DNA of 14,753 bases from DATBMY01 sp036554605 (GTDB taxonomy: Bacteria > Acidobacteriota > Blastocatellia > UBA7656), in the NCBI GenBank assembly GCA_036554605.1, contig DATBMY010000258.1:1-14753 (forward strand), read 5' to 3'. Below the pieces are notes generated by a model, which saw only the letters and a list, made by a program, of their open reading frames with translations, was not told the DNA's origin and made no database searches. Below, piece after piece: positions 1 through 7,406 of the stretch; the first letter of the stretch is position 1, and each line of letters opens with the position of its first letter. A program made the position numbers and the translations under genes.

Positions 1-1
1 C

Positions 2-1039
2 GATACGCTCTGGACCATAGCTAAAAAGGTGGGGTTTGTGACGGCGGGCGTAGGATGGCCGGTGACGGTCGGCGCGAACCTCGATTATAACGTGCCTGAG
101 ATCGTCGATCCGAAAGAAGACCCGCCAACTCCAAGGCGCACACTGGAGCATTCAACTCCGGGGCTCATACAGGCCGCGCTTGCCAGCGTAAGCGCGAGCG
201 GCGATAACAGCACCGACGGCCGCCGGGTTGCGATCAGCGAGTTCATCATAAACAACTACAGGCCGAATCTTATGCTGATTCATCTGATCGCGCTCGACGG
301 CGCGCATCACCGCCACGGCCCGCGCTCGGCGGAAGGCTTGAAGACCGCCGAGCGAATGGATGGCTACATCGGGCGTATAATCGAGGCGACGCGCAAGGCG
401 GGAATATTCGACAAGACCACTTTCATCCTCACCTCCGACCATGGGTTCGCCGAGGTGAGCAAGAAGTTCGAGCCGAACGTGCTTCTGGTTAAAGAAGGAC
501 TCATAAAGCTCGATGCAAGCGGCAAGCCTGTGTCGTGGAAGGCGGCCGCGTGGCCCGCGGGCGGCTCGTGCGCGATCATGCTCAAAGACCCGAACGACAA
601 GGAGACGGCGAAGAAGGTCGGAGAGTTGTTCGCTCGGGTAGCCCTGCGCTCGAACAGTCCCATCAATCGCGTGCTGACCACAAGCGAGCTTAAACGGCTG
701 GGCGCGATCCCGGGCGCGCATTTGATGCTTGACGCCGCGCCGGGATTTGCGTTCGACGAGAAACTGACCGGCCCCGAGATTCACGAATCGAAGGATTATC
801 TGGGCACGCACGGTCATCTGCCTTCGCGGGCGGAGCTGCGGTCTTCGCTTATCGTCTATGGCGCGGCGGCGCGCGTGGGCGCGCGACTTGGACTTGCGAG
901 GATGATCGACATCGGGCCGACCGCGGCGGCGGTCCTGGGGCTGAGCTTTGAGAAAGCCGAGGGCGCGCCCATCGATGAGCTGCTGAAGCCGGGAATAATA
1001 CCGCCTCAGCCGAAGAAACCGGCAAAGGGCAAGCAATAA
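2..1039 (+). CDS. Alkaline phosphatase superfamily phosphodiesterase / nucleotide pyrophosphatase-like protein, 5' truncated
   Basis: The reading frame is open from the window edge, and the residues before the first GTG (29) continue the same protein, so the start lies outside the window. About 345 residues are visible. Metal-binding motifs of the type I phosphodiesterase / nucleotide pyrophosphatase group are present in order: ALDGAHHRHGP (Asp codon 296, His codon 308), TSDHGF (Asp-His codons 437-442) and GTHGHLP (His codon 809). These would form the two metal sites. The N-terminal Thr/Ser nucleophile segment is not in view. Such enzymes hydrolyse phosphodiester or phosphomonoester bonds, usually outside the cytoplasm; the substrate cannot be told. 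The C-terminus is a Pro/Lys-rich tail (KPGIIPPQPKKPAKGKQ). A small HTH-membrane gene follows after 30 bases in the same direction and is probably co-transcribed. The family call is firm; the exact substrate class is open. Confidence 0.88.
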   Translation, partial: DTLWTIAKKVGFVTAGVGWPVTVGANLDYNVPEIVDPKEDPPTPRRTLEHSTPGLIQAALASVSASGDNSTDGRRVAISEFIINNYRPNLMLIHLIALDGAHHRHGPRSAEGLKTAERMDGYIGRIIEATRKAGIFDKTTFILTSDHGFAEVSKKFEPNVLLVKEGLIKLDASGKPVSWKAAAWPAGGSCAIMLKDPNDKETAKKVGELFARVALRSNSPINRVLTTSELKRLGAIPGAHLMLDAAPGFAFDEKLTGPEIHESKDYLGTHGHLPSRAELRSSLIVYGAAARVGARLGLARMIDIGPTAAAVLGLSFEKAEGAPIDELLKPGIIPPQPKKPAKGKQ

Positions 1040-1069
1040 TGATCGAAAGCTCTGTCGAAAGGTACGGCA

Positions 1070-1339
1070 ATGACGCACAAATTAATTAGCATCGAAAAAG
1101 CTGCCGAGTGGCTCGGGGTTCCGCTGGAGTCGGTCCTTGAGTTCGTGCGCAAAGGATGGCTCACGCCGGATGTGCCCGGAGAGGTGAGCTATTTCGACGC
1201 AAGCAAGGTGCAGCGGCTCAAGCAACGGTTATCGCGGCTTCGAAGAAAAAAACTATTGAGCTGGTCTATCTTTGGAGCCATTGCCGGAGCTGCGCTCGTC
1301 GCGCTGTTCGTTCAGACGCGAAGCGCCGATAGCAAATAA
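1070..1339 (+). CDS. Small MerR/excisionase-like helix-turn-helix protein with C-terminal membrane helix
   Basis: An 89-residue protein. Residues about 6-35 (SIEKAAEWLGVPLESVLEFV) look like the helix-turn-helix of MerR/excisionase-type winged-helix domains, followed by the wing-like stretch GEVSYFDASKVQRLKQRL. A strongly basic segment (RLSRLRRKK, about 53-61) then leads into one hydrophobic helix at about 63-81 and a short polar tail. The ATG at 1070 is preceded by AAAGG (1058-1062) at 7-base spacing. The stop of the phosphodiesterase gene lies 30 bases upstream, so the two are likely one transcript. By the positive-inside rule the HTH would face the cytoplasm, giving a membrane-tethered DNA-binding or protein-interacting domain. 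I do not recognise a named family. It could instead be a small membrane protein whose HTH fold no longer binds DNA. Confidence 0.72.
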   Translation: MTHKLISIEKAAEWLGVPLESVLEFVRKGWLTPDVPGEVSYFDASKVQRLKQRLSRLRRKKLLSWSIFGAIAGAALVALFVQTRSADSK

Positions 1340-1523
1340 AGTAGGACTCGGTGGAACGCATATGTAAAGAAGAGAGATTGTCGTCAACCAGGCAAAACAT
1401 CGCTGGTGAGTCTCCTCCAATAGATGGTCTGGCAATCACTATTGAAGATGCTCTTGCTTGTGTGTCGGTTCAGTGGGGATTGGCGATGCAGAAGCCTGCG
1501 CCATCAGGACGCTCAATGCTTGC
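1340..1523. other. Gap between convergent genes, no gene seen
   Basis: This stretch separates the plus-strand HTH gene from the 3' end of the minus-strand CHAT gene. A 70-codon plus-strand frame begins at 1351, but it lacks a ribosome site, runs into the CHAT gene and has no recognisable composition. I found no clear terminator hairpin. Confidence 0.5.
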
Positions 1524-4500
1524 TTATCGCCACTCGCCTTGCAAGGTGAAGGCCGCCCAGTAATAAGGCGACTGCCATTGCTTCTGACGCCACATCTCGA
1601 CCTGCGCAGCCCGCAATGCCGCCGCCGGGCGCTCGCCCCGTTTCAGCATCTTTTGGTAGAACTTTGTCATCAACTCGGCGGTCGCTCTATCGTTCACGCT
1701 CCACAGACTGACCACCACACGGGCTGCGCCCGCATACATAAAGCCGCGTGCCAGCGCCTCCATCCCTTCGCCTTTTATCTCCTTTCCAAGTCCCGTCTGG
1801 CAGGCGCTCAACACAATCAGTTCGGCAGGCAGTTTCAGGTTGTAAATATCATGAAGGCGCAGGAAGCCGTCCTGCTGCTTGCCCTGCTCGTCGACCATCG
1901 AGAGCACAAGCGACGACAATCCCGGTCGCTCGGAGTCAAGCAAGCCGTGCGTGGCGAAATGGACGTAGCGATACTGGCTCAGGTCGCCCTTGAGTACGGT
2001 CGCGCGATTGGCTTGAAAATCCATCGCGCCAAAGCTTGCATTCTTCGGCGTGAGCGCGAGCAGCCGCGTGGCTTCTTGTCTTGTGAAAGGCAATCGCGGT
2101 ATGACCAGTCCGCGCGTCGTGCCTGCCTTGCCGTCAGATTCTTCGGCGAGATGCTCAATGCTGCGAGCGTCGCCGGAGGCGAAGGTCTGGGCTTGTTGGT
2201 TGTCAATGGCTTGAGGTGCGAGCGATTTGAGCCGCTCGTCGGTTCGATCAAAAACAGGATTGGCGATCACAGCCAGCACTTTTTGCGCGGGCTGACGGCC
2301 AGCGAGTTCCGCACGCTGAATCGCCAGCGCCGAGGCCGAAGGCAGGCTGACGATTTCGTGGCTGACTATGAGCGGCTCACTCTTACCGGTCGCCGGATGA
2401 GGCAGCATGGCGAACGGAATATATTGCAGCGCTCCGTCTGCGACAACAACCAGTCGCTTGTTGCCAAGCTCGGCAGCAACTGGCGCGAGCAAGGTCTGGC
2501 TCAAGGCTTTAGCGGTTGCGGGAAGTTGCGCTTCGGCTTGGCGGATGCGCTCCTGTCGTTCCAGCGTCGGCTCGCCGCGTTTGGTGGTGCTGCGGGCTGA
2601 CAATAGTTCATGAACCCGCCGGGCGTTTTTTTCGATCAATTCTTCCTTTGGCAGTTCGTAGCTCATCAGCGAATCTCTGGTGATCGCCCAGAGGTAGCTG
2701 CGCTGCTCGCCGAGCGCATATTCGAGCAGCAGGGTGTCGGCGTCGAGTTGCGCTTGAATTTCTTTGAGCTTAAGCGGCTGGGGCTGTGTGAGCGCGGCGT
2801 AACGCGGGCTGGCTTTCCGGATGGCGTCTTGCGCCCGTTCGAGGTCAGTTTCAAGCTGGCTGACTTCCTGCTTTAAGGTGGCGGAGTGTTCCGGTTTCGT
2901 AGCCAGCGCCAGTTGTTGTGCTTTGTCGTTAAGTTGTTTGGCCAGCGTGCGCTCACGTTCGATTAGAGTGGCATCCACGCCCTGACGCACGTCGGAGTGG
3001 GATTCGGTGAGCAGGTCGAGGAGGCTGCGGGCGCGCTGGCGTTCGCTCGTTTCGATAGCGAGCGCGTCGAAGCCTTTCGTCGGGTCGGCCTGGTGCTGGC
3101 GCATCAGCACGTCGGTGTAAAGCTGGTAAGAACTCTGGACGGTGGCGAGAAGCGAGGCTCGGGATGCCGGGCTGAGAAGGTCGGAGCGCAGCGACTCTGC
3201 AAGTTTCAGGCATTCCTCGATGTAGGTGCGTGCCACAAGGAGATTACCCTGCGACCGCTCGGCTCGGGCCATACTATGAAGTGAATATGCCTCGCCGGCC
3301 CGATCTTTCACCTCGCGATAGATCGCCGTCGCCTGCTTCGAGTACCCTATCGCTTGCTCGTAACGGCCTAGCTTATCATAGGCCATGCCGAGGTTGTTGA
3401 GCGCGCGTCCTTCGCTGGTTCGGTTTTTCACCTCCCGATGGATCGCCAGCGCCTTCTCGTAATACTCGATCGCCTTGTCGTAGCGGCCTAGCTTATCATA
3501 GGCCGTGCCGAGGTTGTTGAGCGCGCGTCCTTCGCCGGTCCGATCTTTCACCTCGCGCGAAATGGCCAGCGCCTGCTCGTAGTACCCTATCGCCTTGTCG
3601 TAGCGTCCCAGGTTCTTATGGGAAATGCCCAGGTTGTTGAGCACGACACCTTCGCCGGTCCGATCTTTCACCTCCCGAAGGAGCGCCGTCGCCTTCTCGT
3701 AATACTCGATCGCCTTGTCGTAACGGCCTAGCTTATCATAGGCCATGCCGAGGTTGTTGAGCGCGCGTCCTTCGCCGGTCCAATCTTTCACCTCGCGATA
3801 GATCGCCGTCGCCTGCTCGTAGCACCCTATCGCTTGCTCGTAACGGCCCAGGTTATCATAGGCAAGGCCCAGATTGTTGAGTGCGTGTCCTTCGCCGATT
3901 CGACTCTTAACTTCACGATGGATCGCCAGCGCCTGCTCGTTGTATTCAATCGCTTTCTCGTAGCGGCTCAGGCGGTAATAGGCAACTCCGATGCTGGACA
4001 AAGACCAACCGGCCCAGTATTGATCGCCCAGTTCGCGCCACACGGAAAGGGCTGTTTGCAACTTGTCAATCGCCTGCTCTGCTGTCTTCCCGCCCTGCCT
4101 TCGCAACTCGTCGGCTTCGAGCATCCATTGCTCGGCGGCAATGCGCTGCCTGTCCTGCGCCGTGGCCGCCGCCTTCACTTCCAGCCGCACTTGATAGGAC
4201 CCGACGAGCGCGGCCGAGCCGCCGGCACGTACCGTTAGCCGATAATCCCCGCTCGCCGTTGCCTCCGCAGAGAGCGACTCCAGCCCGCCGGCCGGGGTGA
4301 GGTTGACCTCGAGCACCTGCTTACCGTCCGGGGCCGCGAGCACCAGCGTTACGCCAATGGCTCTCTGCTCGACCACGACGCGCACAAACTGCCCCGCCGC
4401 GAGGCTGATCTGATAGGCGTGCGACTCGCCGCCCGCGATTTCCCGCTCGACCGCCTTACCGGATTGCAGGTTCGCTTCCTGCGCGTGGGCAATCACGCAG

Positions 4501-4547
4501 AGCAGAGAAAATGCCAGGGGATACCATCGAAGTTTTCCGGTCAGCAT
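1524..4547 (-). CDS. Exported TPR-CHAT domain protein (caspase-fold peptidase-like), 1007 aa
   Basis: The chosen start is the ATG at 4547, because AGGAGG stands 6 bases upstream and the product then begins with a proper signal peptide (MLTGKLRWYPLAFSLLCVIA, cleavage probably after AHA at 22). An ATG 13 codons earlier (4586) would spoil both. Domains in order: a pre-peptidase C-terminal-like (PPC) beta domain at about 24-125 (GESHAYQISLAAGQFVRVVV); six 40-residue TPR units at 180-419; a helical, coiled-coil-prone segment at about 420-660; and a CHAT domain at about 675-1007. The CHAT dyad is intact: His867 in VHFATHG and Cys916 in LSACQTG, followed by the usual GFMYAGAARVVVSLWSVND. CHAT proteins share the caspase/separase fold and often cleave partner proteins after a signal reaches the TPRs; here the signal peptide predicts a periplasmic or extracellular site. 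No partner gene is evident. Protease activity is inferred, not shown. Confidence 0.93.
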   Translation of the reverse strand: MLTGKLRWYPLAFSLLCVIAHAQEANLQSGKAVEREIAGGESHAYQISLAAGQFVRVVVEQRAIGVTLVLAAPDGKQVLEVNLTPAGGLESLSAEATASGDYRLTVRAGGSAALVGSYQVRLEVKAAATAQDRQRIAAEQWMLEADELRRQGGKTAEQAIDKLQTALSVWRELGDQYWAGWSLSSIGVAYYRLSRYEKAIEYNEQALAIHREVKSRIGEGHALNNLGLAYDNLGRYEQAIGCYEQATAIYREVKDWTGEGRALNNLGMAYDKLGRYDKAIEYYEKATALLREVKDRTGEGVVLNNLGISHKNLGRYDKAIGYYEQALAISREVKDRTGEGRALNNLGTAYDKLGRYDKAIEYYEKALAIHREVKNRTSEGRALNNLGMAYDKLGRYEQAIGYSKQATAIYREVKDRAGEAYSLHSMARAERSQGNLLVARTYIEECLKLAESLRSDLLSPASRASLLATVQSSYQLYTDVLMRQHQADPTKGFDALAIETSERQRARSLLDLLTESHSDVRQGVDATLIERERTLAKQLNDKAQQLALATKPEHSATLKQEVSQLETDLERAQDAIRKASPRYAALTQPQPLKLKEIQAQLDADTLLLEYALGEQRSYLWAITRDSLMSYELPKEELIEKNARRVHELLSARSTTKRGEPTLERQERIRQAEAQLPATAKALSQTLLAPVAAELGNKRLVVVADGALQYIPFAMLPHPATGKSEPLIVSHEIVSLPSASALAIQRAELAGRQPAQKVLAVIANPVFDRTDERLKSLAPQAIDNQQAQTFASGDARSIEHLAEESDGKAGTTRGLVIPRLPFTRQEATRLLALTPKNASFGAMDFQANRATVLKGDLSQYRYVHFATHGLLDSERPGLSSLVLSMVDEQGKQQDGFLRLHDIYNLKLPAELIVLSACQTGLGKEIKGEGMEALARGFMYAGAARVVVSLWSVNDRATAELMTKFYQKMLKRGERPAAALRAAQVEMWRQKQWQSPYYWAAFTLQGEWR
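3291..4010 (-). repeat. Six tandem 120-bp units encoding 40-residue TPRs
   Basis: The units encode 40-residue TPRs of the GEGRALNNLGMAYDKLGRYD type (kinesin-light-chain-like spacing rather than the 34-residue unit). At DNA level some are nearly identical: 3361-3420 and 3721-3780 differ at 2 of 60 bases, and 3481-3540 differs from 3721-3780 at 2 of 60. The outermost units are more diverged. The pattern points to recent duplication or gene conversion inside the gene. Confidence 0.95.
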
Positions 4548-4553
4548 AAAACT

Positions 4554-4559
4554 CCTCCT
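4554..4559 (-). promoter_or_regulatory. Strong Shine-Dalgarno (AGGAGG) of the CHAT gene
   Basis: The plus strand reads CCTCCT here, that is AGGAGG on the coding strand, 6 bases before the ATG at 4547. It decides the start of the CHAT gene against the in-frame ATG at 4586, which lies upstream of this site. Confidence 0.85.
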
Positions 4560-4767
4560 AAAGACTAAGGGGGATTTCAGGTACAATTCTGTCTACTGAC
4601 ACGACACTTTCTTGCGCCGGGCAAGGCAGAACTACTTGCGTAGGCCAATGATGCTCCTGTTCGACCAGCTTTACCAGTCGCGGCGAGAGGTTTTTACCGA
4701 CACCTGAACTACGAATGCGTGTGGGGATTTTGCGAAGCAAAATGATCATCGCGCTGGCGCGCGATCC

Positions 4768-4788
4768 GGGCAGGGACAAGCCCTGCCC
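4768..4788 (-). terminator. Perfect 8-bp GC-rich hairpin downstream of the transglutaminase-like gene
   Basis: GGGCAGGG, loop ACAAG, CCCTGCCC: a strong stem 74 bases past the stop of the minus-strand gene ending at 4862. On that strand it is followed by a second hairpin (4748-4765) instead of a U tract, so it is not a classic intrinsic terminator. It may be a transcript-end stabiliser or part of a dispersed palindromic repeat. Confidence 0.4.
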
Positions 4789-4861
4789 TACTTCCTTTCT
4801 CAAAATATCAACCAACTTAATTTCCAGAGCACTAATAAATAGCCCTGCTCAGTCGTGTAGC

Positions 4862-6010
4862 CTACTTATCAACATAATAAATCTGATGAAACCCGGTCAT
4901 GTATGCCTCGGGCATTCTGAGCATTATCTTTAAGACCGCGATGCGGTCGAGGTGCCCGTACGCTTCGGCCTTGACCAGCGAGGGATTGAGCCGAATCTCC
5001 CTGTAGCTTGCCACCTCTCCCCGGTCGTTAAGGAACGCGGCCCCGAATGAGGGATCGTATAGATGCCAGCCATCCTTGTAATAGACTTCGACTACTACGT
5101 GCGTGAACCTGTGCTCGGGGCTGTCGCTGAGGTGAACGGTTCTTGTAGGGTAGTTGCCTGCCGCGGTGATGGCCGCCATGGCCAGCGCGAGATTGCTGCA
5201 AAAGCGCGACCCGCTCTCGATGATCTCGCGGGGATTATTAAAAGAAGGCGTATGCACGTCGTAATCCAGCCGCGTGCCGACGTACTTGTTTATCGCCTCT
5301 ACTCTCCGCTCATCGGTTTCGAGCCCGGCCGTCAGTTGATCGAAAAGATCGCGGTAATACTCGTTATTGTTGCCGTCGTACTCCATGAAGCGCACGGCTA
5401 ATTCGCCCGTATCAAGCTCGCCGGCCTGATCGAAGCTTACCTCGCCAACGTCGATTCGGCCGCCCTCCGGATAATGCGAAGGGGCGCGGACTTCGATCCT
5501 TCTCGCCGTATAGATGTCGGGTATTATATCGAGCGTGTAAGTCGCGCCGGGATACCAGGTCAGGTGAGGCAGGATGAAGTTGCCTTCGTGATCGCTCAAC
5601 ACGCCGTAGCCCGACGTTGTCTCTATGGCGACGACTTGCGCGCCCTTCACGGCATCAAGGTATGCGCCGCTGCCTGTGAGCTTGCCCGAGATTGAGACGG
5701 GCCCCGTCTCAACCCCGCGAAGCGCGGCGAACTGAGCTTCGAGCTTTACAGTCGCTCTTCTGAGCACGTGTCTGAGCCGCGCCGACCAGGGGAGCCCCGG
5801 CCAGAGCATGCCCGCGAGCAGCGCCGTGACAACAAGCATCACAAGAGCGGTTCGCTTAATCGTTCTAATCCTGGCGCCCGGTTTATAAGAAGCCTGCGCT
5901 GGCTTTTTGGTCTGACTCGGAATAGAGGCCCGTTGAAGCGCTGCCGCCGCGGTGCTATGATGGGTGGCGAGGTTTTCCGCGATGTTTCGCTCCCTTGTGA
6001 TTCTCTTCAT
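4862..6010 (-). CDS. Membrane-anchored transglutaminase-like protein with carboxypeptidase-regulatory-like domain, 382 aa
   Basis: The N-terminal segment of about 50 basic, polar residues is followed by one membrane helix at about 53-74 (TALVMLVVTALLAGMLWPGL). Residues about 105-165 resemble the carboxypeptidase-regulatory-like beta sandwich (SGKLTGSGAYLDAVKGAQVV, then SDHEGNFILPHL). The C-terminal half holds a transglutaminase-like papain-fold core with the full triad: Cys271 in SGSRFCSNLALA, His304 in RFTHVVVEVY and Asp319 in WHLYDPSFG. Bacterial members act as proteases, peptide crosslinkers or ligases outside the cytoplasm; which applies here is unknown. The ATG at 6010 is the first in frame and no better start exists before the membrane helix, yet its ribosome site is poor (AGG abuts the ATG). 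With this start the gene overlaps the divergent TPR gene by 29 bases and contains that gene's promoter. The true start therefore remains uncertain. Confidence 0.85.
   Translation of the reverse strand: MKRITRERNIAENLATHHSTAAAALQRASIPSQTKKPAQASYKPGARIRTIKRTALVMLVVTALLAGMLWPGLPWSARLRHVLRRATVKLEAQFAALRGVETGPVSISGKLTGSGAYLDAVKGAQVVAIETTSGYGVLSDHEGNFILPHLTWYPGATYTLDIIPDIYTARRIEVRAPSHYPEGGRIDVGEVSFDQAGELDTGELAVRFMEYDGNNNEYYRDLFDQLTAGLETDERRVEAINKYVGTRLDYDVHTPSFNNPREIIESGSRFCSNLALAMAAITAAGNYPTRTVHLSDSPEHRFTHVVVEVYYKDGWHLYDPSFGAAFLNDRGEVASYREIRLNPSLVKAEAYGHLDRIAVLKIMLRMPEAYMTGFHQIYYVDK
5933..5961 (+). promoter_or_regulatory. Sigma-70-type promoter for the TPR gene, extended -10
   Basis: TTGAAG at 5933-5938, a 17-base spacer, and TATGAT at 5956-5961 preceded directly by TGC (an extended -10). 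Transcription would begin near 5968, leaving a leader of only about 14 bases with GAGG at 5969-5972 before the ATG at 5982. The element lies inside the N-terminal coding part of the divergent transglutaminase-like gene. Confidence 0.65.
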
Positions 6011-7406
6011 CCTATCTTTCTTTCTACCTGCTACGGCTATTATTGCGCAATCTCCGGCTTCTGTTGATCAAGAGCGCAGAGAAGCCCTCGCGGCGTTTGA
6101 AGAAGGGCAGAACTATCATCAGCGCGGAGACCTCAACGCCGCGATCAATTACTATACGATTGCGATCAAGGCCGACGCCAATCTCTTTCAGGCCTATTAT
6201 CAGCGCGCGGTTGCGTTGCAGGCGACCGGAAAGAACGACGCGGCGGAGGCGGACCTCGCCGAAGTCATCAAGCTTCAGCCCGGTTTTGCCAGGGCTTATC
6301 GCTTGCTCGGATTGATCAAGCTCGACCGCGGGCAGGCCGAGCAGGCCAGGGATAAACTCGCGCGCGCCATCGAGCTCGATCAGAAGATGACGGGCGTTCG
6401 GGTCTATCTTGCGAGCGCGCTCCTACGGCTGGGACAGCCCGAACTCGCCGACCAGCAGTTGAGCGCCGCGCTCGAACAGGGCGAGCAATCGGGGCTGATT
6501 CACGCCTTGCTCGGCGTAGCACGCGAGCGGATGGGCAAGACCGACGCCGCTTTCGCGGCCTACTCCAAGGCCGTCGAGCTTGAGCCGGCGAACGCCGTGG
6601 CGCGCGAAGGTCGCGGCCGCATGTTTGAAGCGAAGGGAGAGATACAGCGGGCCATCGAAGAGTACACTCTCGCCTATCGCGCGCAGCCTTCCGTCGAGGT
6701 GGCGAAGAATCTCGCGGAGCTGCACGCGCGCGCGGGCCAGTCGCAGGCGGCCGTCGTGCTTTACCGCGGCCTCGTTCACCAGCACCCCGCCGATTTGAAG
6801 ATGCGCGCGCGCATGCTTCAATTGATGGCCGACAGCGGGCAGGGCGAAGAGGCTATGAAAGAGATCGCCCAGGTCGCGGCCGCGCACCCGCGAAGCGCTG
6901 AGCTGCTCGTTCTGGCGGGCGACCTTAATTTCAAAGAGAAGCCCGATGTGGCCGCCGATTATTACCGCAGGGCGCTCGACATCGCGCCAGCCGACAACCG
7001 CGCCCGCGTGCAGTTGGGCGCGGCGCTCGTACGCTCGATGCAATATGAAGCGGCGCTGCCGGTCTTAAACGAGGCGCTCGCGCGCGAGCCGAATAATTAC
7101 GCCGCGCACGCAAACCTCGCCACCGCTTTCTTCAAACTCAAGTCATTCGTCGAAGCGGCCCGCGAATTTATATGGATTATACGCGCGCGGCCCGAAACGG
7201 CCGTGAGCTATTACTTCCTCGCCATATCATTCGACCGCCTCGGAGATTGCGAGCAAGCCACGCGCGCTTACCAGGAGTTTGTGCGCCGGGCGGACGCGGC
7301 GGTGAATAAGAACGAGGTTGAAGAATCGAATACGAGGCTTGCGTTTTTGCAGCGGCTGGCGAAGCAGGGGCGATGCAAATCGCTCGTCAAGGAAAATGGG
7401 AAATGA
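5982..7406 (+). CDS. Exported tetratricopeptide-repeat protein, 474 aa
   Basis: The ATG at 5982 is preferred over an in-frame GTG at 5964. It gives a clean signal peptide (MFRSLVILFILSFFLPATAI, cleavage probably after IAQ) and GAGG sits 9 bases upstream. From about residue 35 to 440 the protein is an almost continuous row of 34-residue TPRs, roughly eleven or twelve, for example GDLNAAINYYTIAIKADANL and GKTDAAFAAYSKAVELEPAN. No catalytic domain is seen, and the C-terminus is a short basic tail. Such proteins are scaffolds for protein assembly in the periplasm or at the outer membrane; the partner is unknown. Its stop codon overlaps the start of the next gene (ATGA at 7403-7406), which implies translational coupling and possibly a joint role. 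Codon use matches its neighbours. Confidence 0.9.
   Translation: MFRSLVILFILSFFLPATAIIAQSPASVDQERREALAAFEEGQNYHQRGDLNAAINYYTIAIKADANLFQAYYQRAVALQATGKNDAAEADLAEVIKLQPGFARAYRLLGLIKLDRGQAEQARDKLARAIELDQKMTGVRVYLASALLRLGQPELADQQLSAALEQGEQSGLIHALLGVARERMGKTDAAFAAYSKAVELEPANAVAREGRGRMFEAKGEIQRAIEEYTLAYRAQPSVEVAKNLAELHARAGQSQAAVVLYRGLVHQHPADLKMRARMLQLMADSGQGEEAMKEIAQVAAAHPRSAELLVLAGDLNFKEKPDVAADYYRRALDIAPADNRARVQLGAALVRSMQYEAALPVLNEALAREPNNYAAHANLATAFFKLKSFVEAAREFIWIIRARPETAVSYYFLAISFDRLGDCEQATRAYQEFVRRADAAVNKNEVEESNTRLAFLQRLAKQGRCKSLVKENGK

Larger units (their letters stand above)
4548..4861. other. Structured intergenic region with several hairpins
   Basis: This gap separates the transglutaminase-like gene (stop at 4862) from the CHAT start. 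It contains no credible gene: an 85-codon minus-strand frame (4558-4815) is made largely of hairpin sequence and overlaps the CHAT ribosome site. Short palindromes follow each other: CTTGC/GCAAG at 4611-4625, CTAC/GTAG at 4632-4643, TTTTGC/GCAAAA at 4728-4742, ATCGCGC/GCGCGAT at 4748-4765 and GGGCAGGG/CCCTGCCC at 4768-4788. I could not place a convincing sigma-70 promoter for the CHAT gene here, though it most likely lies in this gap. Confidence 0.7.

Noticed and set aside
152..1078. 308-codon minus-strand frame opposite the phosphodiesterase gene
   Set aside because: Arg-rich composition typical of an antisense frame in GC-rich coding DNA; the plus frame has clear enzyme motifs.
1351..1563. 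70-codon plus-strand frame after the HTH gene
   Set aside because: No ribosome site, no protein-like pattern, and it overlaps the end of the CHAT gene.
1458..2600. 380-codon plus-strand frame
   Set aside because: It lies opposite the CHAT domain, which has intact catalytic motifs; the plus product has no recognisable features.
3291..4010. Regular 120-bp repeats considered as a CRISPR or non-coding satellite
   Set aside because: The units keep the reading frame and encode TPRs; there are no unique spacers.
4558..4815. 85-codon minus-strand frame upstream of the CHAT gene
   Set aside because: It is composed largely of hairpin sequence, covers the CHAT ribosome site and shows no domain; better explained as structured intergenic DNA.
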